Positions 43,053 to 52,579 of a stretch of 64,000 nucleotides of DNA are shown here, piece after piece. Source of the DNA: RUG420 sp045642465 (GTDB lineage Bacteria; Bacillota; Clostridia; Oscillospirales; Acutalibacteraceae); the NCBI GenBank assembly GCA_045642465.1, contig JAZUIY010000015.1, positions 434,001 to 498,000 of the forward strand. The letters run 5' to 3'. Positions within the stretch are counted from its first letter, which is position 1. Every line of letters begins with the position of its first letter. Under the pieces are notes generated by a model. It was given only the letters and a program-made list of their open reading frames with translations, ran no database searches and was not told the origin of the DNA. Both the position numbers and the translations under genes were made by a program.

Positions 43053-44789
43053 ATGAACAACATTTTGAAAAAGGTTGTCGGTATTATCATGGTGGGAATC
43101 ATGATGTTACCGACCGTACTGGTTCCTGCTAGCGCAGTGGACGCCAGCTTGAACTTAAGCGGCTTCCTGGATGCCCTGTTTGGCTCTGGAACAGCCAAAT
43201 ACCTGAACAGTGTGGTAACGAACATCAAGCAGAAAGTTTGGGACGCGGAAGGGGATGGCCCTGCCGCTGACACCAACATTTGGGGCATTTTGGCCTATGA
43301 TGGCATGAACGGTGCCGTTCCTTATGACAAGTTGGAAGTTGCTGAAAACCAGGAACGATTCCCGGAACACGTATATTTCAAAGACAACGACGGCGGCTAC
43401 AACAATGTGTATGACATTGTGCTGGTAGATGGAACCATTTATTTGAGACGGCATGACACCGATGACCAGTGGCGTGTGGCCCCTCAGCCGGAAAGCCTGA
43501 AGGGTCACATTCAGTGCATGTCTGTAGACAACAAAGCCTTCTACTTTGTAGACGACAAGGGCTGGACCTACGGTAACTGGATGGCCCGGGATGACACATC
43601 TAAGTGGACTTGGAATACCGCTGTTTGCGGTACCATGGAAACGGATCCCAAGTGGAAAATGCCAAACTATGGCGTAGGCCAGTGGGCATCTTCCAGTATG
43701 AACAATGGCTATGACACGGTCTATATTGACCCGGACGGACGGGAACACCAGGTAGGTTGTACCAGCTGCACCGACGTGTACTACGTAAATCCAAAGGACA
43801 ATAGCAAAATCTGCTACAGTGACCCTTGGCTGCCGGGGGACAATTCCCGGGAAATCGCTTCGCCGTACCACGGCAGATTCCCGATTCAGTCGCTCAGCGC
43901 ATCGTCCTCCACCATCTTTGTCACCAACAAATACGGGGATATGTACACCAGATTGTTTGACTACGACATTGCCGGGGGCGATGAAGTTTTCTTCGACTAC
44001 AGTTACGAATCTCAGGCTGGCAAGTGGGATACCAAGTATGCCCCATTGTCTGACTTGCTTCCGGGTTCCAATTTCCCACTTTGTGCGAAGATCCGATTGC
44101 CGGGAGAACCTTGGTATCATCAGCCAAAGATTGACGGCGAAATTACCGACCGGATTACCATTCAGTCACTGGGTGGTTCTTCCAACAACCGCATGCTCCG
44201 TGTAGAAGGTAAGCAGGGGGATGAAACCGGTTACTTTTCCAAGATGCTCTATGGCGATACTTGGACTTTCCATGCCACCGGTGAACCACTGAAGGGGAAC
44301 CTACTTGAGAATTCCCCGGAAGATACTTCCGACCGTGACTTATATCCGGATACCGGCATTGTCTTTGGCGGAAAAATCGGCTGTGGCGCCACTTTGACGG
44401 TGGTAGATTACAACTACGCTGACACCGAAAATGAATGCTACATTTCCGTAGGACAAGGGGAGGATACCATTACCGTTCCGGCAGTGCTTTCTGCCATGTA
44501 TGGCAACTTGGGTACCAAGCTTTCTTCTGTTATTCTGCCTCATTCTGAAGGACTCACCAAGGATGCCCGTCTGTACCGGGGTGCCATTCTTCTTCCGGAA
44601 GAATCCAAGGAACAGTTGGAACAGACTTGGGAAGGCAGACAATTCCTGATGTTCTACATGAAGTTTAAAGACGTTCACGAAATCAGCATGATTGTCAATG
44701 AGAACCACATGCTAATCATGGACGGCAGCAAACTGACTGCGGACACCCACCAGCGTCACTACACGCTAGACAGAATTGCGATGACGTAA
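43053..44789 (+). CDS. secreted protein, first of three tandem paralogues, family not recognised
   Basis: A 578-aa protein with a signal peptide (IIMVGIMMLPTVLVPASA-V). It is acidic and rich in Tyr, Trp, Asp and Gly, with predicted beta character and no membrane anchor or known wall-binding module. It shares with the next two genes the blocks WRVAPQPESLKG, GWTYGNW, YYVNPKDN, SDPWLPGDNSREIASP, SASSSTIFVT, TRLFDYDIAGGDE and PKIDGEITDR followed by LGGSSNNR and WTFHATGEPLKG. The repeated W/G/D blocks could form a propeller, but this is a guess. I do not recognise the family and assign no function. Confidence 0.85.
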   Translation: MNNILKKVVGIIMVGIMMLPTVLVPASAVDASLNLSGFLDALFGSGTAKYLNSVVTNIKQKVWDAEGDGPAADTNIWGILAYDGMNGAVPYDKLEVAENQERFPEHVYFKDNDGGYNNVYDIVLVDGTIYLRRHDTDDQWRVAPQPESLKGHIQCMSVDNKAFYFVDDKGWTYGNWMARDDTSKWTWNTAVCGTMETDPKWKMPNYGVGQWASSSMNNGYDTVYIDPDGREHQVGCTSCTDVYYVNPKDNSKICYSDPWLPGDNSREIASPYHGRFPIQSLSASSSTIFVTNKYGDMYTRLFDYDIAGGDEVFFDYSYESQAGKWDTKYAPLSDLLPGSNFPLCAKIRLPGEPWYHQPKIDGEITDRITIQSLGGSSNNRMLRVEGKQGDETGYFSKMLYGDTWTFHATGEPLKGNLLENSPEDTSDRDLYPDTGIVFGGKIGCGATLTVVDYNYADTENECYISVGQGEDTITVPAVLSAMYGNLGTKLSSVILPHSEGLTKDARLYRGAILLPEESKEQLEQTWEGRQFLMFYMKFKDVHEISMIVNENHMLIMDGSKLTADTHQRHYTLDRIAMT

Positions 44790-44842
44790 TCTGAATCCCA
44801 AACCGAAAGCCTTACCGGCGGACAAATCAAAAAATGATTCAA

Positions 44843-44869
44843 AAAAGCACCCCGGAAGGGGTGCTTTTT
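44843..44869 (+). terminator. rho-independent terminator
   Basis: AAAAGCACCCC-GGAA-GGGGTGCTTTTT separates the first and second paralogues, so they are transcribed separately. Confidence 0.92.
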
Positions 44870-44954
44870 ATATTTTACTTTTCCGGCTTTTCGTATATTC
44901 TGTAAAGGGATACTTTACAAAAGGGAAAGGACTCAATAAGAGAGGGGGTTCCTT

Positions 44955-46679
44955 ATGAATCAAAATATGAAAAAATTGGTAAGTTCCATGATGGCAGTGG
45001 CCGTTATGGCACCGTCCGTGTTGATCCCGGCAAGTGCAGTCGGCTTCAACCTGGGCGGGATTCTGGACGACGTTTTCGGGGAAGGTACCGCAAAGGCCGT
45101 AGGCTCCGCCGAGGTGAAGGCAAAGCAGACCGCCAAAGCCGCAGGTTTGGATCTGCCGGCAGCAGATGCCAATACCTGGGGCTTCATTACCTGGGAGGGA
45201 CAGAACGGTGCCGTTTCCTATGACAAATTGGAAATTGCCAAAGACCAAAGCCGCTTCCCGAAGCACGTCTATTTTAAGGACAATACCGGCGGCTTTAACG
45301 ACATTTACGAATATGCTTTGGTAGAGGGGACTCTTTATTTAAAGAAAAAGGATACCTCTGACCAGTGGCGTGTTGCTCCACAGCCGGAGAGCCTGAAGGG
45401 GAACCTGAAGTGCATGTCTTGTGACAATAAGTCGGTTTACTTAGTAGACAACAAGGGCTGGACTTATGGCACTTGGGCCGCCCGGAAAGATACCGCGGAA
45501 TGGTTCTGGATGACCGCCGTTTGCGGCACCATGGAAACCACGCCAATGTGGAAACTGACCAACTCGGAAAACGGTCAGTGGGCTGATTCCAGTGTGTCTC
45601 CGGACTACGACGAATTTTACATTGACTCTGACGGAAAGGTGACTTCCATTGGCGGTTCCGGATGTACGGACCTTTACTATTTGAATCCGGATGACAACAC
45701 CAAAATTGTCTACTGTGACCCATGGCTCCCTGGAGATGATTCCAGAGAAATTGCATCGCCACTGCATGGCACCTTCCAAGTGAAATCTTTGTCTGCCTCT
45801 TCGTCCACGCTGTTCATCACCAATGAATACGGGGACCTGTACACCAGACTGTTTGACTACGACATTTCCGGCGGCGATGAAATTTTCTTCACCTACAGCT
45901 ACTATCCGCAGGATGGCAAGGAAGACAATGTAAATTCTCCGCTGAACGATACGCTCAACGGGTCCAACGACCCGCGTTATGCACAAATCCGGGTACCGGC
46001 AGAAGCTTGGTATCAGCAGCCGAAAATTGACGGCACCATTACCGACCGTCTGACCATTCAGTCCCTTGGCGGAGACTCGAATAACCGCATTCTCCGTGTA
46101 GAAGGTATGAAAAACGGAAAGACCGGTTACTTTGAAAAGATGCTCTATGACGCAAAGTGGACTTTCCATGCCACTGGTCAGCCATTAAAGGGCACTATCT
46201 TGAAGAATTCCGCCAAGGATACTTCCGCCAATGACGTAACCGAGGAAACCGGCATTGACTACGGCGGATACATTGGCGGCGGCGCATGGCTTCAGGTAAC
46301 CGACTTCAACTATGCAGCTACCGAAAACCAGTGCTACATTACCGTTGGTTCCGGCAAGAATGCCGTTACCGTACCGGTTACCCTGGTTATGATGTACGGC
46401 AACTTAGGCTCTGCCACTTCCAGTCAGGTCTTCCCACATTCCAAGGGACTGACGGAAGAAGCTCGTGTTTATAACGGCGCACTGATGTTGAGTGACGAGG
46501 CTTACGCCGAACTTCAGAAGACCGACGCCGGTCAGAAGTTCTTAAGCCAGTACATGAAGAACAACACCATTCGGGATCTTTCCATGAACATTACGGTGAA
46601 CCACATCAGCATCATGGAAAACCGCCGGCTGCAGAAGTTCGTGAACCTGGGCTGCTACCAGCTGGACCGCATGGACTAA
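44955..46679 (+). CDS. secreted protein, second of three tandem paralogues
   Basis: A 574-aa protein with a signal peptide (AVMAPSVLIPASA-V), clearly homologous over its whole length to the preceding gene and closer to it than to the third copy. Shared blocks include WRVAPQPESLKG, GWTYGTWAARKDT, CDPWLPGDDSREIASP, TRLFDYDISGGDE and WYQQPKIDGTITDR. A conserved Cys pair in SGCTDLYY and VYCDPW may form a disulfide. Its own RBS (AGAGGGGG) and flanking terminators mark a separate unit. Function unknown. Confidence 0.85.
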   Translation: MNQNMKKLVSSMMAVAVMAPSVLIPASAVGFNLGGILDDVFGEGTAKAVGSAEVKAKQTAKAAGLDLPAADANTWGFITWEGQNGAVSYDKLEIAKDQSRFPKHVYFKDNTGGFNDIYEYALVEGTLYLKKKDTSDQWRVAPQPESLKGNLKCMSCDNKSVYLVDNKGWTYGTWAARKDTAEWFWMTAVCGTMETTPMWKLTNSENGQWADSSVSPDYDEFYIDSDGKVTSIGGSGCTDLYYLNPDDNTKIVYCDPWLPGDDSREIASPLHGTFQVKSLSASSSTLFITNEYGDLYTRLFDYDISGGDEIFFTYSYYPQDGKEDNVNSPLNDTLNGSNDPRYAQIRVPAEAWYQQPKIDGTITDRLTIQSLGGDSNNRILRVEGMKNGKTGYFEKMLYDAKWTFHATGQPLKGTILKNSAKDTSANDVTEETGIDYGGYIGGGAWLQVTDFNYAATENQCYITVGSGKNAVTVPVTLVMMYGNLGSATSSQVFPHSKGLTEEARVYNGALMLSDEAYAELQKTDAGQKFLSQYMKNNTIRDLSMNITVNHISIMENRRLQKFVNLGCYQLDRMD

Positions 46680-46697
46680 AAGCCCAAAATGACAAAG

Positions 46698-46726
46698 AAA
46701 AAGCACCTCAAATGGGGTGCTTTTTT
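46698..46726 (+). terminator. rho-independent terminator
   Basis: AAAAAGCACCTC-AAAT-GGGGTGCTTTTTT between the second and third paralogues. Confidence 0.9.
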
Positions 46727-46784
46727 GTTGCCCATTATAGTAAAATGAGAAGTGGAAATTATTCCGGAATAGGGGAATTATAAG

Positions 46785-48506
46785 ATGAAACAGACTTTGA
46801 AAAAACTGACCAGCGGTGTTCTGGTAGCAGCCCTCATGGCTCCGGCTGTAGTGCTGCCTTCCAGCGCCTTGGACCTCAGTGAAATTGACTTTGACAATCT
46901 TGCCATTGATACCGTGGTTCATGCCCTCCTTGGGGACGAGGCATCCAAGGCCATTGGCAAGGCAGAACAAACCATTAAGAATACCCTGGAAGCCAACGGC
47001 ATTGACCAGCCGGAGACCGACGTTCTTACCTACGGCTTCGTCACCTGGGATGGCGAGGGCAACCGCATGCCATATGACGAACTGGAAGTAGCTAAGAACC
47101 AGAGCGTATTCCCGAAGGAAGTGTACTTCCGGGACAACAACGGCGGCTTCAACCAGCAGTATGAATTCTACCTTTATAAAGGCACTCTCTACATCCGTAA
47201 CAGAGACGCCAAAGACGCTTGGCGTGTAGCCCCAATCAATGACTCCTTGAAGGGCAAACTGAAGGCCATGTCTGTGGACAACAACGCCCTCTACGTGGTA
47301 GATAACGACGGCTGGGTTTACTTCAACATTTATCCAAACAAGGGTACCGAAGAATGGCGTTGGAAGACCGCTGTCATCGGCCTCATTGAAAGCCAGCCAA
47401 GCTACAAGCTGCTGACTTCCGAACCGGGCCAGTGGGTACTTTCTTCCACCGACGCAGAATTTGACCAGTTCTACATTGACTCCGAAGGGGAACAGCGTGC
47501 CACTGCCGGCGCAGGCTGCACCACGCTGTACTACGTCAACCCGAAGGACAACACTAAAATCATTCTCTGTGACCCATGGTTGGCGAACGACAATTACAGA
47601 CAGGTTGCATCGCCGGTAAACGGCCGGTTCCAAATTCAGGCCATGTCTGCTTCTTCTTCCACCATGTTCGTCATCAACGAAACCGGGGACATGTTCACCA
47701 GACAGTATGACTACGACCTTTCCGGTTCCGACGAACTGCAGTTTAACTACACCTACGAAGACCACAACGAAGACGGTGACATCCATCTTCCGGCAGAATC
47801 CTGGTACCAGCAGCCGAAAATCAACGGCACTATTACGGACCGTGTTTCCATTGAAAGTTTGGGTGGCGGCTCCAATAACCGCTTGCTCCGTGTAGAAGGT
47901 GTGAAAAACGGCCAGACCGGTTACTTTGAAAAGACATTAAAGGCCGGCTCCTGGACCTTCCACGCCACTGGCGAGCCACTGAAGGGTAACCTTTTGAAGA
48001 ACACCACCAAGGATACCTCCGGTCAGAATCTGGCAGATCCAACCGGCATTGTCTATGAAGGCGCTTTTGCCGAAGGCTCCACCCTCATTGTTACCGACTT
48101 TAACTATGCTTCTACCGAACAGGAAGCTTACCTTACCGTTGGGGAAGGTACCGACGAAGTGACCGCACCGGTTACCCTTTACCTGGCACCGGGCAACTTG
48201 GGCACCTTGACCTCCGGTGAATACCTGCCACGGCAGGAAGGCCTCACCGAAGAAGCCCGTCTTTACACCGGGTGCCTGGTACTCAGTGACGACGCCTACG
48301 GCCTGTTCCAGACCTCCGAAGCCGGCCAGAAGTTCTTAACGAACTACATGAAGGGGGAAAAGAAGCGTGCCCTTGCTGCTTATGTCAACGACAAGACCTT
48401 CTGTATTACCGAAAACGGCCGTCTGCAGCACTTCATTCAGCTGGGCGTATACAAACTGGAACGTATGGACAACCGTCCTATGCTCATTGCCACTGACGCT
48501 AAATAA
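46785..48506 (+). CDS. secreted protein, third and most divergent tandem paralogue
   Basis: A 573-aa protein with a signal peptide (LMAPAVVLPSSA-L). It aligns end to end with the two preceding genes but keeps only the core: WRVAPINDSLKG, GWVYFN, YYVNPKDNTKI, CDPWLANDN, SASSSTMFV, TRQYDYDLSGSDE, PKINGTITDR, LGGGSNNRLLRVEG and WTFHATGEPLKGNLL. It lacks about 15 residues before WYQQPKING that the others have. The C-terminal YKLERMD matches YQLDRMD of copy two. Function unknown. Confidence 0.85.
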   Translation: MKQTLKKLTSGVLVAALMAPAVVLPSSALDLSEIDFDNLAIDTVVHALLGDEASKAIGKAEQTIKNTLEANGIDQPETDVLTYGFVTWDGEGNRMPYDELEVAKNQSVFPKEVYFRDNNGGFNQQYEFYLYKGTLYIRNRDAKDAWRVAPINDSLKGKLKAMSVDNNALYVVDNDGWVYFNIYPNKGTEEWRWKTAVIGLIESQPSYKLLTSEPGQWVLSSTDAEFDQFYIDSEGEQRATAGAGCTTLYYVNPKDNTKIILCDPWLANDNYRQVASPVNGRFQIQAMSASSSTMFVINETGDMFTRQYDYDLSGSDELQFNYTYEDHNEDGDIHLPAESWYQQPKINGTITDRVSIESLGGGSNNRLLRVEGVKNGQTGYFEKTLKAGSWTFHATGEPLKGNLLKNTTKDTSGQNLADPTGIVYEGAFAEGSTLIVTDFNYASTEQEAYLTVGEGTDEVTAPVTLYLAPGNLGTLTSGEYLPRQEGLTEEARLYTGCLVLSDDAYGLFQTSEAGQKFLTNYMKGEKKRALAAYVNDKTFCITENGRLQHFIQLGVYKLERMDNRPMLIATDAK

Positions 48507-48556
48507 ACGGAAATCAGCGCAGAAAAAGAAAGCCGAAAACAAAAGAAACAAAACCG

Positions 48557-48585
48557 AAAAGCCACCCAAACCGGGTGGCTTTTTC
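48557..48585 (+). terminator. rho-independent terminator
   Basis: AAAAGCCACCC-AAACC-GGGTGGCTTTTTCC after the third paralogue. Confidence 0.92.
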
Positions 48586-48645
48586 CTTTTTTTACAAAAT
48601 TTAGTATAATGAGGGCAGTATAGGGAAGGTAAGGAGAGATTTTCT

Positions 48646-50616
48646 ATGAAAAAAACAAGAAAAGTAATTATCTCTATCATTGCTATTTTGGCAATGGTAT
48701 GCACCGCCATGTGTCTTACCGTATTTGCCGGAACCTCCTTCTCCGGCGGTAAGGGAACTGCCGCAGACCCGTATATTATTACCAAGGCTGACCAGCTTGG
48801 CAGCATGGAAAACAAAGAAAATGTATACTACAAGCTGGGAGAAGACATTTCCGTAACAACCAACGACTTGGCTGTCATTCTTGCCAAGGGAAGTGTCTTT
48901 GACGGCGCCGGCCACAAGGTAACCTACCAGACCGGTTCCAAAGCAGGATATCCTATTTTTGCCCAGAATAACGGTACCATTAAGAACCTGAAGGTGGCCG
49001 GTTCAGACCGCTTAGTTGCCGGTATTGTTATCCTCAACAACGGTAAGGTTTACTCTTGCGCCAACACTTGTAATGTATCTGCCACAGAGAAATCCCTTTC
49101 TTCCAGCACACCGGTAGACATGCCTGTCTTTGCCGGCGGGTTAGTGGGTATGAACAGTGGCAGCATTTATGACTGCTACAACACCGGAAAAGTAAGCGCT
49201 ACCTCTGCTTCCACTAAAACCAACGCAGCCAATGCCGCTGCCGGCGGTATTGTGGGTGTAAACCAGGGAAGCACCATGAACCACTGCTACAACGTAGGTG
49301 CCATTACCGCTTCTTCCACCAAAGGAACTGCCTTGGCAGATGCCATCGGCTGTAAATATAACGCCACCGCTAGTTATGTATTTACTAGCACACCGGCAAC
49401 GTATTGCTACTACTTAAAGACGGTTTCCAGTTCCAAGGGCTCTCAGGGTAAGACCCAGGAAGAAATGGAAGCACAGGAAACCTATGATGACTTCAGTTTT
49501 GGAAGTGTATGGGGCTTCAGAGACGGGGACTTTGTTTATCCGGAACTCCGTGCTTTCTTCCCGGAAGTAGCTGACCCAGTGGATCCGGAAGAACCAACGC
49601 CGGAACAGCCGGCAGACCCAGAAGACCCATCCGACCGCAACGGCACCTTGGTTCGCTACTATGGTGACACCCGTTATGGCACCGCTTATGAAATTGCAGA
49701 TCAGATGAAGGCCGTCTTAGGCGTAAACCAGTTTGACAACCTGATTTTGGTATATTCTCAGAACTATCCGGATGCCCTGTCTGCATCTTACTTGGCTGCA
49801 CAAAAGAACGCACCAATCCTTTTGGTGGACTCTAAGGGCCACGAAGGGGAACAGCAGTTCTTAGACTATGCCAAGAAAAACCTGAAACTGGGCGGAACCC
49901 TCTACGTAGTAGGTGGGGACGCTGTTATTACCAACAGTTATTACTCCAAACTCATGGATATGGGCAAAGAACAGAAGTTCAATGTCAAAAAACTGTCTGG
50001 CAAAGACCGTTACGAAACCAACCGCAAAGTGTTGGATGAAGCCGGCGCACCAACCAACGAAGTTATCATCTGCACCGGTGAAAACTTTGCAGATGCCCTG
50101 TCCGCTTCCGCTTCCGGCAGACCAATCCTGTTGGTAGACACCAACTATTGGCCAAACACCAAGCCACAGTTAGAATACTTGGAAAAACACCTGGGTAAGA
50201 GCGCTGAAATTACCATTGTTGGCGGCAAGAATGCAATCAGCAAAGATATGGAAAGCAACCTCGTTGACAAAGGCTTTAAAAACTTTAGAAGAGTGGAAGG
50301 GGAAAACCGTTACCAGACCTCTGTGAATTTTGCAAAGGCCTTCTATGACTTCACCTCCGGTGCAGTGGATGACGTCTGCTGTGCTTGGGCCGGCAACTTC
50401 CCAGATGCCCTCTGCGGCGGCCCATTGGCATACCAGTTAGGTGCGCCATTAATCCTGACGGATGAATGCTGCAGTGCCAGCTTATACGACTTCCTGCCAA
50501 GCAAGATTAGAGTGGTAGGATTCGGCGGTGCCGGCGGCATGAATAATCAGCTGACCAACAAGACCATGAACCTGCTTTGCGAAGGTACCATTAAGGTCTA
50601 TCACAACCCAAATTAA
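48646..50616 (+). CDS. CWB2-anchored surface protein with GLUG-type adhesin region
   Basis: A 656-aa protein with a signal peptide (1 to about 28) and an N-terminal beta-helix-like part beginning GGKGTAADPYIITKADQLG. GLUG-type repeats follow (AGGLVGMNSGSIYDCYNTGKV, AGGIVGVNQGSTMNHCYNVGAI), then a Pro/Glu linker (PVDPEEPTPEQPADPED) and three CWB2 repeats from about residue 330 (YYGDTRYGTAYEIADQ, NYPDALSASYLAA, LSGKDRYETN, GENRYQTS). CWB2 modules bind the anionic wall polymer in clostridial S-layer proteins. Exposed adhesin is likely. Confidence 0.9.
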   Translation: MKKTRKVIISIIAILAMVCTAMCLTVFAGTSFSGGKGTAADPYIITKADQLGSMENKENVYYKLGEDISVTTNDLAVILAKGSVFDGAGHKVTYQTGSKAGYPIFAQNNGTIKNLKVAGSDRLVAGIVILNNGKVYSCANTCNVSATEKSLSSSTPVDMPVFAGGLVGMNSGSIYDCYNTGKVSATSASTKTNAANAAAGGIVGVNQGSTMNHCYNVGAITASSTKGTALADAIGCKYNATASYVFTSTPATYCYYLKTVSSSKGSQGKTQEEMEAQETYDDFSFGSVWGFRDGDFVYPELRAFFPEVADPVDPEEPTPEQPADPEDPSDRNGTLVRYYGDTRYGTAYEIADQMKAVLGVNQFDNLILVYSQNYPDALSASYLAAQKNAPILLVDSKGHEGEQQFLDYAKKNLKLGGTLYVVGGDAVITNSYYSKLMDMGKEQKFNVKKLSGKDRYETNRKVLDEAGAPTNEVIICTGENFADALSASASGRPILLVDTNYWPNTKPQLEYLEKHLGKSAEITIVGGKNAISKDMESNLVDKGFKNFRRVEGENRYQTSVNFAKAFYDFTSGAVDDVCCAWAGNFPDALCGGPLAYQLGAPLILTDECCSASLYDFLPSKIRVVGFGGAGGMNNQLTNKTMNLLCEGTIKVYHNPN

Positions 50617-50683
50617 GGGCTGCGAAAGCCTTATGGGAAAGCCATTTTTTCCCGTAAGACAAAACAAAAAACAAAGACAAATT

Positions 50684-50716
50684 TAAAGACCGTTCATTCT
50701 CATGAACGGTCTTTTT
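50684..50716 (+). terminator. rho-independent terminator
   Basis: AAAGACCGTTCAT-TCTC-ATGAACGGTCTTTTTGC separates the GLUG/CWB2 gene from the next three CWB2 genes. Confidence 0.93.
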
Positions 50717-50853
50717 GCTTTCTGCCCTACAAAGGCCCAAAATCCGTTTCTGAAGCAAGCCTTAAAGGATTTGGCCAAAACCCCCGATTTTGTTGTGCTT
50801 TTTGTGAGAACAATGGAAATCACCTTTGTGAAAACTGGTTGCATCAAAAGCGG

Positions 50854-50859
50854 TATAAT
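50854..50859 (+). promoter_or_regulatory. -10 box for the three-gene CWB2 operon
   Basis: TATAAT lies 45 bp before the start of the next gene. No convincing -35 is at the right distance. GGTATA and TATACC (50852-50879) form a loose dyad around it. Confidence 0.4.
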
Positions 50860-50903
50860 TAATATGTACCAATATACCTAATAAAAGGAAGGGAGGGACT
50901 CAT

Positions 50904-52562
50904 ATGAAAAAACACGGCAAACTAATTCTGTCTGTCTTACTGTTTTTAAGCATTTTTATGAGTATCTCCTTTAGAACCTTTTCGGTGCTGGCTGCCGATG
51001 CGGAAAACGTCATCGGTCCGTCTGCTCAGTATGAACTGAGTTTCTGTCCGGAGGAGGAGAAGGAAATTAAATTTACTTCCCCCGGGGAACAGACCTTCTA
51101 CTACTTCACCTACGAATCAGACTGTGGTGGGACCCTTCTCATCGCCCTGAATTCCGAAGGGAAGATTCTCACCTCCGACGGCACCAAGTACATGAAGTCT
51201 TACTTGTTCCGGTCCGTTACGCCGGGTACTTACACCGTAAAGGTAAAGGGTGCCACGGATGGCCTGACCAAAATTTTAGTGCTTCACATTGGCCACGATG
51301 TGGAAAAGATCCCTGCCATTGACCCGACCTGTACCAAGTACGGGAAAACCGAAGGCGCCGAATGTAAGCGCTGCAAGCAGACCTTGGTAGAAACCAAGAC
51401 ATTGGAACCGCTGGGTCATATGAAGAAGACGGTGAACGAGAAAGAGCCGACCTGTTCTGAGGAAGGCTACACCGGAGACGTTATCTGTGAACGTTGTAAT
51501 ACCGTCCTGGAACAGGGCGAAGTCATTGAGCGGCTGGAACACCATTATGCCGCCGGTGTCTGCACGGATTGCGGTTCCACTGCCATGTTCACCGATGCGG
51601 ATATTATCCGCCTCTATGGCAGTACCCGTTACTATACCGCATATGCCGCAGCAGAACAGCTCCGTGAAAACTACAATTTGGAGAAGTTTAATAGCATTAT
51701 TGTGACTTACGCCAAGAACTTCCCGGACGCCTTGTCTGCTTCTTACCTGGCAGCGCAAAAGAAGGCGCCAATCCTGCTGGTAGACCCAGCAAACCATGAA
51801 GGGGACAACCTGGCCTACAATTACATTAGAGGAAAGTTAGCCAAGAACGGTACCCTTTATATTGTTGGCGGCAACAGTGCCATTCCGCCGGAATACGTTT
51901 CCGAACTGCAGAACTTGGCCAAGGCCCAGTCCTTCAACGTGAAACGGCTCTTCGGCAATGACCGCTACGCCACCAACCTGAAGATTTTGAATGAAGCCGG
52001 GGCTCCGACCAATGAACTTATCATTTGTACCGGAGAAAGCTCTGCTGATGCTTTGTCGGCATCCGCTACCGGAAAACCAATTCTTCTCATTGATACCAGC
52101 AACAAGGCCTGCGTAGAAAACGCAGAATCTTATATCAAATCCCATTTGGGATTAAGTGCACGCATTTACATTGTCGGCGGGAAGAAAGCCATTAAGACTT
52201 TCCTGGAAGATGACCTGGCCAAACTGGGTTACTCCAATGTTCGGCGTCTAGCCGGCAGCACCCGCTATGACTCTTCTATCCTGGTGGCAAAGACACTCTT
52301 TAACACCACCAACCTAGAAGTGGCCACCCTGGTTTGGGGTGAAAACTTCCCGGATGCCTTGTGCGCCGGCCCGCTGGCTTACCAGCTGGGGGCACCACTT
52401 ATCTTAATTGACAAGAGCATGAGCCCATCTCAGTATAAGTTCATGCCAAGCACCGTGAAGGTCCTTGGTGTCGGAGGCCCGGGTGCCAAAGACAACCAGT
52501 TAACCAAGAATGTATTGGGATATTTACGCACCGGTAAATATCAAGAAATCTTTTACCAATAA
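50904..52562 (+). CDS. CWB2-anchored surface protein with Cys-pair modules
   Basis: A 552-aa protein with a signal peptide (1 to about 31). An N-terminal beta-domain (about 35-130) is followed by two short CxxC repeats of the TCTKYGKTEGAECKRCKQTL / TCSEEGYTGDVICERCNTVL type, ending HHYAAGVCTDCGS, and three CWB2 repeats from about residue 230. The CxxC repeats are common in clostridial surface proteins and probably form small metal- or disulfide-stabilised folds. First gene of a run with 52580 (17-nt gap) and 54340 (29-nt gap). Confidence 0.9.
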   Translation: MKKHGKLILSVLLFLSIFMSISFRTFSVLAADAENVIGPSAQYELSFCPEEEKEIKFTSPGEQTFYYFTYESDCGGTLLIALNSEGKILTSDGTKYMKSYLFRSVTPGTYTVKVKGATDGLTKILVLHIGHDVEKIPAIDPTCTKYGKTEGAECKRCKQTLVETKTLEPLGHMKKTVNEKEPTCSEEGYTGDVICERCNTVLEQGEVIERLEHHYAAGVCTDCGSTAMFTDADIIRLYGSTRYYTAYAAAEQLRENYNLEKFNSIIVTYAKNFPDALSASYLAAQKKAPILLVDPANHEGDNLAYNYIRGKLAKNGTLYIVGGNSAIPPEYVSELQNLAKAQSFNVKRLFGNDRYATNLKILNEAGAPTNELIICTGESSADALSASATGKPILLIDTSNKACVENAESYIKSHLGLSARIYIVGGKKAIKTFLEDDLAKLGYSNVRRLAGSTRYDSSILVAKTLFNTTNLEVATLVWGENFPDALCAGPLAYQLGAPLILIDKSMSPSQYKFMPSTVKVLGVGGPGAKDNQLTKNVLGYLRTGKYQEIFYQ

Positions 52563-52579
52563 GGAGGGTAATCTGTCTG

